Part shown: positions 9,721 to 25,055 of the stretch, one piece after another
Position numbering within the stretch: position 1 is the first letter of the stretch
Layout: every line of letters starts with the position of its first letter
Assembly (NCBI GenBank): GCA_007121115.1
Contig: SKMI01000164.1
Coordinates: 1-33,146, forward strand
Direction: 5' to 3'
From: Paracoccaceae bacterium
GTDB lineage: Bacteria; Pseudomonadota; Alphaproteobacteria; Rhodobacterales; Rhodobacteraceae
Length of the DNA: 33,146 nt
Notes under the pieces: generated by a model
Told to the model about the DNA's origin: nothing
The model's database searches: none
The model's input: the letters and a program-made list of their open reading frames with translations, nothing else
Program-made: the position numbers and the translations under genes

Positions 9721-10059
9721 TCAACGTGGCGGATCGTCCTCCTCTGATCCGGACCGGCGGCGGCGGTCGGTGGGGGGCAGCGAATCGCGTGAATCGAACT
9801 TGTTGATATCGGGCCGTGTGGCGCGGCGCCGCGCGTCCCAGCGCGACAGAGCCAGCCAGGCCACCAGACCGACAGCCGCCCAGATCAGCGCCTGGATCAC
9901 CAGCGGTAGCCCCGGCATCAGATAGACCACCAGCGCCGCCACCGCTGCCCCGATGGCAAAGCCCAGCGCCACATAGACGGTGGTCATGATCTCCACCACC
10001 AGGAATACTACGGCGATGATGCCCCAGAGGCTCCAGTCCGGCAGTCCCAGCAATCCCAT
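9721..10059 (-). CDS. NfeD-like membrane protein
   Basis: Short TM protein (WSLWGIIAVVFLVVEIMTTVYVALGFAIGAAVAALVVYL) directly downstream of an SPFH protein gene. Confidence 0.8.
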   Translation of the reverse strand: MGLLGLPDWSLWGIIAVVFLVVEIMTTVYVALGFAIGAAVAALVVYLMPGLPLVIQALIWAAVGLVAWLALSRWDARRRATRPDINKFDSRDSLPPTDRRRRSGSEEDDPPR

Positions 10060-10062
10060 GGC

Positions 10063-10917
10063 TCAGATATCTTTCAGGATCGCCGCCGCCTCACGGAACG
10101 CGTTCGACGGCCCGCCCGGCAGCATGATCAGTTTCGCATTATCGGATTTCGACAGCCCCTCCAGCGCATCGACCTGCATGCGCGCGGTCTGGAAGGTCAG
10201 CGCCTCGCGCGCGTTATCGCCCTCGAGCGAGGCGGCGATCATGCGGTTGGCCTCGGCGTTCGCCTCGGCGATGGCGCGGATCGCATCGGCGCGGCGCTGG
10301 GCCTCGTACAGTTCGGCGTCGGCGTTCAACTCGGCGGCGCGGCGCAGGCCTTCGGCGCGCGTGATGGCGGCGCGGCGTTCGCGTTCGGCGGCCAGCACCT
10401 CGGCCATGGCCTTCTGCGTGGTCTCGTTCAGCTTCACATCGGTGATTTCCGAACGCGAAATGCTGATCCCGTAGGTCTGGCCCGCATCCTCCAACGCCTC
10501 TAGCAGCGCCACGTTCAGCGACCCGCGATCCGACTGCACCTGATCCAGTTCCACCTTGCCCAGTTCCGAACGCACCAGCGACTGCACCAGCCCGATCACC
10601 AGATCGTCGATGTTGTTCACGCGGAACACCGCCGCCTCGGGGTTCTGGATCCGGTAGACGACCAGAAGCTGACAGCCGTAGACCACGTTGTCAGCCGAAA
10701 CCACCTCGAGCGAAATATCGTTGAGCACCTGATCATTGACCGGCACCTTGGAGTGGACCCGGTCCAGGAACGGCACGATGATGTTCACGCCGGCATCCAG
10801 CGTGCGGCGATAGGCGCCCAGCCGGGTGACGACATAGTTTTCCGACTGCGGGACGATCTTGAGGCCCATCAGGACCACGATCACCAGCAAGACGACAAGG
10901 GCGAGAATCAGTTCCAT
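10063..10917 (-). CDS. SPFH/Band 7 (stomatin/QmcA-like) protein
   Basis: IVPQSENYVVTRLGAYRRTLDAGVNIIVPFLDRV and RSELGKVELDQVQSDRGSLN; ATG at 10917. Confidence 0.93.
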   Translation of the reverse strand: MELILALVVLLVIVVLMGLKIVPQSENYVVTRLGAYRRTLDAGVNIIVPFLDRVHSKVPVNDQVLNDISLEVVSADNVVYGCQLLVVYRIQNPEAAVFRVNNIDDLVIGLVQSLVRSELGKVELDQVQSDRGSLNVALLEALEDAGQTYGISISRSEITDVKLNETTQKAMAEVLAAERERRAAITRAEGLRRAAELNADAELYEAQRRADAIRAIAEANAEANRMIAASLEGDNAREALTFQTARMQVDALEGLSKSDNAKLIMLPGGPSNAFREAAAILKDI

Positions 10918-11013
10918 CGAAGGAGTCCCGATATGAATGTGAGAGGCACGAAGGGTGCGCCATGCACCCCGTGAAAGCAATGCGCAATCGTAGCACGGAT
11001 TGACGGTAAAGCG

Positions 11014-11787
11014 TCAGCCCTTGAACGCATCCTTGCGGCGCCGGATCTCGGCGAAGACCTCCACATCCGGGGCGTCGGCCATGCCCACGGCGGCCTTCAG
11101 CTCGGGCAGATGCGCGCGCAGGAAGGGGTTGGTCGCGCGCTCCACGTCCAGCCGCACCACGGCCATGGGATCGCCCGCCGCGCGCATCGCCTCGAACCCG
11201 GCGATGCGTTGCTTCAACGCGGCGTTCTCGGGCTCGATGGTCAGGGCGAATCGTCCGTTCGATGCGGTGTAATCATGACCTGAGCACACGCGGGTGCTGC
11301 CCGCCATGGTATCGAGCCGCAGAAGGCTCATCCACATCTGCTCCGGCGTGCCCTCGAAGATCCGCCCGCAGCCCAGCGCCATCAGGCTGTCGCCGGTAAA
11401 GGCCAGATCGTCGCCGGGAAAGTGAAATGCGATGTGGTTGGCGCAATGCCCCGAAACATCCAGCACCGCGCAGGGTGCATTGCCCACCGCGATCCCCTGC
11501 CCCGGCGACACGGCCTCGTCCAGCGGCGGCAGCCGCTCGGCGTCCGCCGCCGCACCGACCACGCGCGCGCCCGTGGCTTCGCGCAGCGCCTCGACCCCGC
11601 CGACATGGTCGTTGTGGTGGTGGGTGATCAGGATCTGGTTCAGCGTCCAGCCGGCATCGTCAAGCGCGGCCTGCACCGCATCGGCGTCGGGGACATCGAT
11701 CACGGCGGTCTGGCCGGTGGCCTCGTCCCGGATCAGATAGGCATAGTTGTCCGACAGGCAGGGAACCGCACGCAACGTCAATGTCAT
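11014..11787 (-). CDS. gloB: Hydroxyacylglutathione hydrolase (glyoxalase II)
   Basis: Metallo-beta-lactamase motif THHHNDHVGG, GHCANHIAFH, FTGDSLMALGCGRIFEGTPEQM; ATG at 11787. Confidence 0.95.
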   Translation of the reverse strand: MTLTLRAVPCLSDNYAYLIRDEATGQTAVIDVPDADAVQAALDDAGWTLNQILITHHHNDHVGGVEALREATGARVVGAAADAERLPPLDEAVSPGQGIAVGNAPCAVLDVSGHCANHIAFHFPGDDLAFTGDSLMALGCGRIFEGTPEQMWMSLLRLDTMAGSTRVCSGHDYTASNGRFALTIEPENAALKQRIAGFEAMRAAGDPMAVVRLDVERATNPFLRAHLPELKAAVGMADAPDVEVFAEIRRRKDAFKG

Positions 11788-11849
11788 GGTCTCTCTCCAC
11801 GGATTCGGTTTATCCTGTGCCAGAGTGCGACAGCAGCGCCGGGGGATCA

Positions 11850-12623
11850 ATGCATCTCGACGTCACCGATCTGCGTGATTTCTATTATACCACCACGCTG
11901 GGACGCACCGCGCAGAAGGCCGTGCGCGACCAGATCACCACGCTTTGGGACGACACGCGGGGCCTGTGCGTGGCGGGCTATGGCTTCCCCGCGCCGATGC
12001 TGCGCCCGTTTCTGAAACCCGCCCGCCGCGTGGTCGCGCTGATGCCCGCGCCGCAGGGCGTGATGCACTGGCCCGCCGAGATGGACAACCATTCGGTGCT
12101 GGTCGAGGAAACGCAATGGCCGCTGGCCACCGACAGCGTGGACCGATTGCTGATCATGCACGGGCTGGAAAGCTCCGAGCGCCCGGCGGCGATCATGGAG
12201 GAATGCGCCCGCGTGCTGGCCCCGCGCGGCGAGGCGCTGTTCGTGCTGCCCAACCGTTCCGGGCTCTGGGCGCGGCGCGATGGCACGCCCTTTGCGCTGG
12301 GCCGTCCCTATTCGCTGTCGCAGATCACCGCGCTTCTGACCGCACACGGGTTCGAGGCGCTGGACCATGTGGCGGCCCTTTTCTTTCCACCACGCGAAAC
12401 GCCGTTCTGGCTGCGCTCGGCGATGGTGCTGGAACGCGCCGGACGGCGGCTGTCGCGCTACCATGCGGGCGGCGTGCTGCTGATCCGCGCACGGCTGGAC
12501 CGGCCGGCGCCGACCCGGCGGGGACTGCGCGATGCGGTCCACCGCCCGCTGCGGGTGCTGGACGGGGTCACCCAACCCGGCGGCGCGCGCCCGGCACTGC
12601 GCCGTGATCGCTCTGAACCGTGA
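11850..12623 (+). CDS. Class I SAM-dependent methyltransferase family protein
   Basis: Methyltransf_11-like region (LPLATDSVDRLLIMHGLE..., ECARVLAPRGEALFVLPNRSGLWARRDGTPFALGRPYS), divergent from gloB; ATG at 11850. Confidence 0.8.
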   Translation: MHLDVTDLRDFYYTTTLGRTAQKAVRDQITTLWDDTRGLCVAGYGFPAPMLRPFLKPARRVVALMPAPQGVMHWPAEMDNHSVLVEETQWPLATDSVDRLLIMHGLESSERPAAIMEECARVLAPRGEALFVLPNRSGLWARRDGTPFALGRPYSLSQITALLTAHGFEALDHVAALFFPPRETPFWLRSAMVLERAGRRLSRYHAGGVLLIRARLDRPAPTRRGLRDAVHRPLRVLDGVTQPGGARPALRRDRSEP

Positions 12624-12982
12624 TCACTCCGAGCCATGATGGACCGCGCCGCTAAACCCGGCGCCCGTCCCGCCGCGCATGGCGGAATTCAGCCACCGCG
12701 CTCACGGCAGAATGGGCGAATTGTCGCAGGGCGCGGGGGCGGTTCAGGCGCATCATTGCCGCGCCGCAGCATCAGCCGCCGCCGATATAGTCACAGCCAC
12801 CGCTTGACCCTGCCGCGCAAGCGTGAAAAACGCGCTCACACGGCGGTGACCTTCACTGTTGCGGGCACGGGGAGGCTCTGCTAAACCCGCGCCGATTTGG
12901 ATTGCAGCGTCAATCCGCGCATTTCCGTCTCCGGCACCCCTGCGCGGGTCGCTCGGTGACCCCACAAACCGGAAGGCTGGAC

Positions 12983-13543
12983 GTGTCTGAACCCGCTTCG
13001 ATCTCTTCAGGCATAGCGACGCGCTATGCGACCGCCGTTTTCGAACTGGCCAAGGAAGACAACGCGCTCCCCACGCTGGAAAAGGATCTGGACACGCTGG
13101 ACGCCGCGCTCGAAGGCAGCGACGACCTGCGCGCGATGATCGCTTCGCCGGTCTACAGCCGCGCCGATCAGGCCCGCGCGGTCATCGCCGTGGCCGATGC
13201 GCTGGGACTGTCGCAGAACGTGCGCGGCGTGCTGGGGCTGATGGCCACCAAGCGCCGTCTGTTCACCCTGCCGCAGATGCTGACCGCCCTGCGCGCCCTC
13301 ATCGCCGAGGAAAAGGGCGAAGTGACCGCCGAAGTCACCGCCGCCATGGCGCTGGACGACGCACAGAAGGACGAACTGGTGCAGACGCTCAAGGCGCGCG
13401 TCGGCAAGGATGTGAAACTCAAGCTGGCCGTGGATGAAACCCTCATCGGCGGTCTTGTTGTCAAGGTGGGCTCGCGGATGATCGACACGTCGATCCGGTC
13501 GAAGCTCGCGGCTCTCCAGAATGCAATGAAAGAGGTCGGATAA
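12983..13543 (+). CDS. atpH: F1 ATP synthase subunit delta
   Basis: First gene of an atpHAGDC operon; GTG start at 12983; C-terminal [26 protein letters not shown]. Confidence 0.95.
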   Translation: MSEPASISSGIATRYATAVFELAKEDNALPTLEKDLDTLDAALEGSDDLRAMIASPVYSRADQARAVIAVADALGLSQNVRGVLGLMATKRRLFTLPQMLTALRALIAEEKGEVTAEVTAAMALDDAQKDELVQTLKARVGKDVKLKLAVDETLIGGLVVKVGSRMIDTSIRSKLAALQNAMKEVG

Positions 13544-15082
<1,539 letters not shown>

Positions 15083-15102
15083 GCCTCTGAGGGGAACGCA
15101 AG

Positions 15103-15972
15103 ATGCCAAGCCTCAAGGACCTGAAGAACCGGATCAATTCGGTCAAGTCGACCCGGAAGATCACCAAGGCCATGCAGATGGTCGCGGCGGCCAAGCTCCG
15201 CCGCGCCCAGGAAGCCGCCGAGAACGCACGCCCCTATGCCGAACGCATGGAGGCCGTGGTCAACGGGCTGGCGGCATCGGTGCAGGGGTCGGACACCGCG
15301 CCGCGCCTGCTGTCCGGCACCGGGAGCGAGCAGACGCACCTGCTGGTGGTGATGACCGCCGAGCGGGGGCTCTGCGGCGGCTTCAACTCATCCATCGTCA
15401 AGATCGCGCGTTACCGCGCCGAAAAGCTGATCGGCGAGGGCAAGACGGTCAAGATCCTGACCGTCGGCAAGAAGGGCCGCGAACAGTTGCGCCGCGATCT
15501 GGGCGATCACCTTATCGGCCATGTGGATCTGTCCGACGTGAAGCGCGTGAGCTATGACAACGCCCGCGCCATCGCCGAGGACGTGCTGGGCCGCTTCGCC
15601 GAGGGCGAGTTCGACGTGGCGACGATCTTCTACAACCGGTTCCAGTCGGTGATCAGCCAGATCCCCACGCCGCAGCAGATCATCCCCGCCCCGGTGCCCG
15701 AAGACGCCGAGGCCAGCACGCTCTATGATTACGAGCCGTCCGAGGAAGCGATCCTCGAGGACCTGCTGCCGCGGTCGGTGGCCACGCAGATATTTGCGGC
15801 GCTGCTGGAAAACGCAGCTTCGGAACAGGGCGCACGGATGAGCGCGATGGACAACGCCACCCGCAACGCGGGCGACATGATCGACAAGCTGACCATCGAA
15901 TACAACCGCTCGCGCCAGGCCGCGATCACCAAGGAACTCATCGAGATCATCTCGGGCGCCGAGGCGCTCTGA
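15103..15972 (+). CDS. atpG: F1 ATP synthase subunit gamma
   Basis: [37 protein letters not shown]-terminal [23 protein letters not shown]. Confidence 0.98.
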   Translation: MPSLKDLKNRINSVKSTRKITKAMQMVAAAKLRRAQEAAENARPYAERMEAVVNGLAASVQGSDTAPRLLSGTGSEQTHLLVVMTAERGLCGGFNSSIVKIARYRAEKLIGEGKTVKILTVGKKGREQLRRDLGDHLIGHVDLSDVKRVSYDNARAIAEDVLGRFAEGEFDVATIFYNRFQSVISQIPTPQQIIPAPVPEDAEASTLYDYEPSEEAILEDLLPRSVATQIFAALLENAASEQGARMSAMDNATRNAGDMIDKLTIEYNRSRQAAITKELIEIISGAEAL

Positions 15973-17418
<1,446 letters not shown>

Positions 17419-17431
17419 GGAGGGCGCCGCA

Positions 17432-17842
17432 ATGGCCGATACCCTGCAATTTGACCTGGTCTCGCCCGAACGCATGGTCGCATCGGTTGCGGCGCGGGCG
17501 GTGCGCATTCCGGGCGCCGAAGGCGACATGACCGCAATGCCCGGCCACACCCCCGCCCTGACCACCCTGCGCCCAGGCTTCGTGACGGTGGAAACCGATG
17601 GCGGCGAGGATCAGCGCTTCGTGGTCACCGGCGGCTTTGCCGAAGTCGGTGCCGAAAGCGTTTCGGTGCTCGCCGAAAAGGGCATGCCGGGGGCCGAGTT
17701 CACGCAGGAGGTCTATGCCGACATCCTGGCCGAGGCCCGCGCCAAGCTGGACGAAGCGCCGCAGGAACACATGGACATGCTGGCCAAACTGGTCGCCGAT
17801 CTGCAGGCGCTGGCCACCGAAAGCGGCCTGCGCCCGGACTGA
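17432..17842 (+). CDS. atpC: F1 ATP synthase subunit epsilon
   Basis: FDLVSPERMVASVAARAVRIPGAEGDMTAMPGHTPALTTLRPG; last operon position. Confidence 0.95.
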   Translation: MADTLQFDLVSPERMVASVAARAVRIPGAEGDMTAMPGHTPALTTLRPGFVTVETDGGEDQRFVVTGGFAEVGAESVSVLAEKGMPGAEFTQEVYADILAEARAKLDEAPQEHMDMLAKLVADLQALATESGLRPD

Positions 17843-20293
<2,451 letters not shown>

Positions 20294-20294
20294 C

Positions 20295-22382
20295 ATGGCC
20301 GGGCGCCCGGAAATCCTGTTTCCGCTGTTCGCGGGGCTCGACACGCTCGAAGGGGTGGGGCCGAAGACGGCAAAGGCCATGGCCGGGATCGGCGTGGAGA
20401 AACCGCGCGACCTGCTCTTTCACCTGCCCCATTCGGTGATCGACCGAACCCGGCGCAATTCGGTCCAGGGGCACCAACTGCCCGCCACCCTGACGGTCGA
20501 GGTGACGGTCGGCCCCCACCACCCCCCGCGCGTGCGCGGCCGACCCTATCGCATCCATGTCGAGGACGCTCTGACCGAGTTCCTGCTGGTCTATTTCCGG
20601 GGCGGCGAGTATCTGAAGCAGCTTTTGCCCACCGGGCAGCGGCGGCTGGTCTCGGGCAAGGTGGAGCTGTTCGACGGGATCGCGCAGATGGTCCACCCCG
20701 ACCATGTGCTCCGCCCCGAGGAAGAGGGTGAGCTGCCCAGCCATGAACCCGTCTACGCGCTCTGCGCCGGGGTCACGCAGAAGGGGCTGGCGAAGGCCGT
20801 CCATTCCACCATCGCCCGCGTGCCCGATCTGCCCGAATGGATCGACCCGCAGCTTGTCGCGCGCGAGGGCTGGCCCGCCTGGGCCGAGGCCATTCGCACC
20901 GCCCACGCGCCGGAAACCGCCGCCGACTGCGCCGCGCATACCCCCGCCCGCACGCGGCTGGCCTATGACGAGGTGCTGGCCCATCAACTGACCCTCGCAC
21001 TGGCGCGCGCCACCCAGCGGCGCAAGCCCGGGCGCGAAAGCCGGGGCGACGGGCACCTGCGCGCCCGCGTGCTGGCCGCACTCGACTACGCCCCCACCGG
21101 CGCCCAGACCCGCGCCGTGGCCGAGATAGAGGCCGACATGGCCAGCGCGCGCCGCATGAACCGGCTCTTGCAGGGCGATGTGGGCGCGGGCAAGACGCTG
21201 GTGGCGTTCATGGCGCTCCTGATCGCGGTCGAGGCCGGGGGTCAGGGCGTGCTGATGGCACCGACCGAGATCCTCGCCCGGCAGCATCTGGAGGGGCTGG
21301 CGCCGCTGGCCGAGAAGGCGGGCGTGCTGGTAGAGATCCTGACCGGCCGCGACAAGGGGCGCGAGCGCGAGGCGAAGCGCGCAGCCCTCGCGCGCGGCGA
21401 CATCCAGGTGCTGATCGGCACCCATGCGGTGTTCCAGAAGGGGGTGGAGTTCGCCGACCTGCGCCTCGCGGTGGTGGATGAACAGCACCGCTTCGGCGTC
21501 GCCCAGCGTGCCGCACTCTCGGCCAAGGGCGCGGGCGCCGATGTGCTGGTGATGACCGCAACGCCGATCCCGCGCAGCCTGGCCCTGGCGCAATACGGCG
21601 ACATGGATGTCTCGGTGCTGGATGAAAAGCCGCCGGGACGCCAGCCGGTGCGGACCGCGTTGGTGTCGGCGGCGCGGCTCGATGAGGTGGTGGACCGGTT
21701 GCGCCGCGCGCTGGCCGAGGGGCGGCAGGCATACTGGGTCTGCCCGCTGGTCGAGGAATCCGAGGCGGTGACACTCACGGCGGCGCAATCGCGGTTCGAG
21801 CATCTGCGCGCGGCCTTGGGCGAGGGGCACGTGGGGCTGGTCCACGGCCAGATGCCCCCCGCCGAGAAGGACGCGGCGATGGCCCGCTTCGTGGCCGGGG
21901 ACACGGGCGTGCTGGTGGCGACCACGGTGATCGAGGTGGGGGTGAACGTGCCCAACGCCTCGATCATGGTGGTGGAGCGGGCCGAGAGTTTCGGGCTGGC
22001 GCAGCTCCACCAGCTGCGCGGGCGCGTGGGGCGCGGGGCGGCGGCCTCGACCTGTCTGCTGATGTATGACCCGCCGCTGGGCGAGGCAGCCTCGCGGCGG
22101 CTGAAACTGCTGCGCGACACCGAGGACGGGTTCCGCATCGCCGAGGAGGACATGGCGATTCGGGGCGCAGGGGACCTGATCGGCACGGCGCAATCGGGGC
22201 TGCCGCGCTTCCGGGTGGCCGATCTGGAACGGCAGGCGGGGCTGATGGCGCTGGCGCAGTCGGACGCGCGCAAGCTGCTGGTGGACGATCCGGCGCTGGA
22301 AAGCGCGCGTGGGAAGGCGGCGCGGACGCTCCTGTGGCTGATGCAGCAGGATCAGGCCATACGGCTGATCGGGGTCGGCTGA
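20295..22382 (+). CDS. recG: ATP-dependent DNA helicase RecG
   Basis: LLQGDVGAGKTLVAFMALL, DEQHRFGVAQR, VMTATPIPRSLALAQYGDMDVSVLDEKPPGR, QLRGRVGRG. Confidence 0.97.
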   Translation: MAGRPEILFPLFAGLDTLEGVGPKTAKAMAGIGVEKPRDLLFHLPHSVIDRTRRNSVQGHQLPATLTVEVTVGPHHPPRVRGRPYRIHVEDALTEFLLVYFRGGEYLKQLLPTGQRRLVSGKVELFDGIAQMVHPDHVLRPEEEGELPSHEPVYALCAGVTQKGLAKAVHSTIARVPDLPEWIDPQLVAREGWPAWAEAIRTAHAPETAADCAAHTPARTRLAYDEVLAHQLTLALARATQRRKPGRESRGDGHLRARVLAALDYAPTGAQTRAVAEIEADMASARRMNRLLQGDVGAGKTLVAFMALLIAVEAGGQGVLMAPTEILARQHLEGLAPLAEKAGVLVEILTGRDKGREREAKRAALARGDIQVLIGTHAVFQKGVEFADLRLAVVDEQHRFGVAQRAALSAKGAGADVLVMTATPIPRSLALAQYGDMDVSVLDEKPPGRQPVRTALVSAARLDEVVDRLRRALAEGRQAYWVCPLVEESEAVTLTAAQSRFEHLRAALGEGHVGLVHGQMPPAEKDAAMARFVAGDTGVLVATTVIEVGVNVPNASIMVVERAESFGLAQLHQLRGRVGRGAAASTCLLMYDPPLGEAASRRLKLLRDTEDGFRIAEEDMAIRGAGDLIGTAQSGLPRFRVADLERQAGLMALAQSDARKLLVDDPALESARGKAARTLLWLMQQDQAIRLIGVG

Positions 22383-22395
22383 CCCAACCCGTTGA

Positions 22396-22471
22396 AGCGC
22401 CCATTCGGGGTGCCCACCCACCTGCCCCTGCACCCCTCATGGGCGCTGCCCCTGCGCAGCTGCGCAGGGGC
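22396..22471 (+). repeat. Two-stem intergenic element, copy D
   Basis: AGCGCCC 22396-22402, TGCCCACCCACC in loop, GGGCGCT 22441-22447, then 24-bp perfect palindrome GCCCCTGCGCAGCTGCGCAGGGGC 22448-22471. Confidence 0.78.
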
Positions 22472-22505
22472 GGGATACCGGACAGCGGTCTGTTTTTCCC
22501 TATAT

Positions 22506-22566
22506 GTTCCGACCTGTTCTCTTTTGTTCTTGACTCTCCGGCCCTACTTATGGAACATTTGTGAAC
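22506..22566. promoter_or_regulatory. SOS-box-like cluster: three GTTC and two GAAC half-sites at 10-bp period
   Basis: GTTC at 22506, 22516, 22526; GAAC at 22553, 22563; TTGACT (22530-22535) as possible -35. Confidence 0.5.
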
Positions 22567-22582
22567 ATCTCAGGAGGTGCCC

Positions 22583-22705
22583 ATGCTGACCGAACTTGCA
22601 TCCGTGATCACCCGCAACCGTCGCCATCTGGCCGAGGATCTGGCCGGGGCCTGCGCGCTGATCGTCTTGCTGGTCGGCGGGTTGCATCTGCCGTTGTTGT
22701 TCTGA
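22583..22705 (+). CDS. Small single-TM protein, 40 aa (MLTELASVITRNRRHLAEDLAGACALIVLLVGGLHLPLLF)
   Basis: Not in the ORF track (length cut-off). Strong RBS AGGAGGT 7 nt before the ATG, basic N-terminus, hydrophobic C-terminal helix, followed by a terminator. Confidence 0.7.
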   Translation: MLTELASVITRNRRHLAEDLAGACALIVLLVGGLHLPLLF

Positions 22706-22799
22706 TCTGCCTCGGTCCGGTTCGGATTGCGGTCTTGCAGCGCCCGTCCCGCGCCGCCTGCCCTGTCTGATGCCTCAAGCGCACCCCGGACCACACTTG

Positions 22800-22836
22800 C
22801 CGCCGCCCGTGCCCTGCACGTGCGGCGGTTTCTTTT
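22800..22836 (+). terminator. Rho-independent terminator
   Basis: CCGCCGC-c-CGTGC cct GCACG-t-GCGGCGG (12 bp with one mismatch) followed by TTTCTTTT. Confidence 0.85.
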
Positions 22837-23083
22837 CTGCGCAAGGGGTTTTGCCGCACGCCAAGCGCGCCGCCTCCGGCATCTGCGCAACGCGCGCCGC
22901 GCGGTATGCGGACCCGGTCGAAGGTGCTATATTCGGGCGCGCGCCGATTTCTTGCCCGCTCGCCCCCATCTTTGCGCCGCATTGAGCGGGCAGGGTTCTG
23001 GCATCCTGCCGTGATGTGCCACGGCTGCCCGGACCCGGGCAGGCCAACGCACGGCAGGCCCCGCCAACGAAGGAGCCCCACCG

Positions 23084-23674
23084 ATGAAGAATTTTGCCCA
23101 TTACCTGAAGGCCGAGATCGCAGACCTTGAATCCGAGTTGCGCGCCAGCGTGACGTACCGCCGGATCGCCGAAGCCAAGCGGTTGCTGGCCCTCTACGAA
23201 GACGACGTGAGCGCCGACACCGGCGCGGGTGAAGGCACCGAAGCGCCTGCGCCCACCGCCGAAGGCCAGGATGAGGAAGCTGACGAAGAAGCCGCCAGTC
23301 CGCGCAGCCCCGCCGACAAGGACCCGCCCGGGGACATGCGGCAGGCCGCAACCCCGGTGACACCGCTTGACGTGGCTCCGGCCACTGGCGCGGCCACCGC
23401 ACTCCCGGCCGCCGAAGTCCCGCCCGAGACAGCGCCCTTGCAACTCGACCCGCGCGTCGCCGCAGCCGATTCGTCGACAGACCCGGCGGCATCGGAGAAA
23501 ACCGACGCGGGCGCGACGACTGCCGAAGCGGACCCGCAGGGCGTGAGCGATGCGGAAGATCGCCCCGATGCCGACCCCGATGCCGAAAAGGTGGGCACAG
23601 AAGAGGCCATGCCCGAAAGCGAGGCGGCCGATGCGGCCACCCCGCGCCCGAGCATGTCGCGCTTCCGCTGGTAG
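23084..23674 (+). CDS. Acidic low-complexity hypothetical protein with N-terminal helical segment
   Basis: RBS-like GAAGGAG upstream; MKNFAHYLKAEIADLESELRASVTYRRIAEAKRLLALYEDD, then Ala/Glu/Pro/Asp-rich tail. Confidence 0.65.
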   Translation: MKNFAHYLKAEIADLESELRASVTYRRIAEAKRLLALYEDDVSADTGAGEGTEAPAPTAEGQDEEADEEAASPRSPADKDPPGDMRQAATPVTPLDVAPATGAATALPAAEVPPETAPLQLDPRVAAADSSTDPAASEKTDAGATTAEADPQGVSDAEDRPDADPDAEKVGTEEAMPESEAADAATPRPSMSRFRW

Positions 23675-23681
23675 GCGACGC

Positions 23682-25055
23682 TCAGCGCGGCGCCACGCGC
23701 AGATGAATGCCGGTCCCGGAGCGCACCGTCAGGTGCGCCACCGGGACCGGCTTCTGGCCGTCCGGGGTGAAGCGGAAACGGCGCAGGAGCGTGGCGAGAA
23801 TCAGCACCGCCTCGGCCATGGCAAAGCCCGCGCCGGTGCACACGCGCGGGCCGGCGGAAAATGGCAGATAGCCGTCGCGGGCATGCGCGCGTGTCTCCGA
23901 TTCCTGCCAGCGGGCGGGGCGGAAATCATGCGGATCGGGCCAGATGCGTTCGTTACGGCCCATGTGCCACGGGCTGACGATGACCTGCGCGCCGGGCGGC
24001 ACAGCGCGGTCGCGGAAGCGTTCGGCCCGCGCCGCCTCGCGTACCAGCATGGGAACCGGGGGGTAGAGGCGCAGCGTCTCGCGGAAGGCATCGCGGGTGC
24101 GCGGCAGCTTCGACAGCACGCCGAAGTCCGGCACATCGCCGCGCTCCAGCCAGGGGTCCAGCGCGGCGGCCTCGGCGGCAAGCGCGTCTTGCACATCGGC
24201 GTGCGTGGCCAGCAGATAGAGCGCCCAGGCCAGCGCCGAGGCGCTGGTTTCATGCCCGGCCAGGAAGAAGATCGCCACCTGGTCCACCATCTCGGCGGTG
24301 TCGAACCGGGCCCCGGTTTCGGGGTCGGTGGTGGTCATGATCTTGGTGGCCAGATCGTCGGGCGCGGTGCCTTCGGCAATCGCCTGCGCGCGCGCCACCG
24401 TCATCTGGGTGATCAGCGCACGGATGCGGCGGGCGGTGGTGCGGGCGCGGCGCGAGTGCAGGCGCGGCATCCAGCGCGGCAGGGGCAGCAGCGCGCCGAG
24501 GTTCATCAGCGGTTGCGCCGCCTGATGGGCGCGGAACTCGCGGTAGACGGCGGCGGCAGTCGCATCCTCGATCGGGACGGAAAACAGCGTGCGGAAGATA
24601 ACGTCGGCGGCGGCGTGGCTCATGGCGGCCTCGGCGTCCAGCGGGCCGGGGGCGAGGCGCGCGGCGGTCGCCTGCGCGGCGGCCCACATGGCCGGGAAGG
24701 TTTCGCTCAAACGCCCGCCCTCGAACGCAGGGTCGATCATCCGGCGCTGACGGGCCCATGTGGCGCCGTTGGTCAGGAAGACCGAGTTGCCCAGCAGCAG
24801 CCGCAACCCCTCGGCCACGCGCGATGACTTGGGGAAATCCTGCGGGCGTTCCTGCAGCACCAGCCGCACCAGATCGGGTTCGTTGACCATGAAGGAGCGC
24901 AGGAACGGCAGCCGGAACTCGGCCATCCGTGCGCGGTAGAGCTTCGCCGGTTGCGTGGACAGGATGTCCCGGCGGAACATGGCCAAATGGCGCCAGAGCG
25001 GCACCCGGTCCGGGCGGTGATCCGGCATCGGTGGGCGGGTCATGCGGTGCGTCAC
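23682..25055 (-). CDS. Cytochrome P450
   Basis: I-helix AGHETSAS, K-helix ETLR, heme loop FSAGPRVCTG. Start is GTG 25055 or ATG 25043. Confidence 0.95.
   Translation of the reverse strand: MTHRMTRPPMPDHRPDRVPLWRHLAMFRRDILSTQPAKLYRARMAEFRLPFLRSFMVNEPDLVRLVLQERPQDFPKSSRVAEGLRLLLGNSVFLTNGATWARQRRMIDPAFEGGRLSETFPAMWAAAQATAARLAPGPLDAEAAMSHAAADVIFRTLFSVPIEDATAAAVYREFRAHQAAQPLMNLGALLPLPRWMPRLHSRRARTTARRIRALITQMTVARAQAIAEGTAPDDLATKIMTTTDPETGARFDTAEMVDQVAIFFLAGHETSASALAWALYLLATHADVQDALAAEAAALDPWLERGDVPDFGVLSKLPRTRDAFRETLRLYPPVPMLVREAARAERFRDRAVPPGAQVIVSPWHMGRNERIWPDPHDFRPARWQESETRAHARDGYLPFSAGPRVCTGAGFAMAEAVLILATLLRRFRFTPDGQKPVPVAHLTVRSGTGIHLRVAPR

Noticed and set aside
12603-12634. Imperfect 16-bp tandem repeat (13/16 identical) across the methyltransferase stop codon
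   Set aside because: Only two units; likely replication slippage without clear function.
12801-12823. CGCTTG-N11-CAAGCG inverted repeat upstream of atpH
   Set aside because: Short arms and wide spacing in GC-rich DNA; chance occurrence not excluded.
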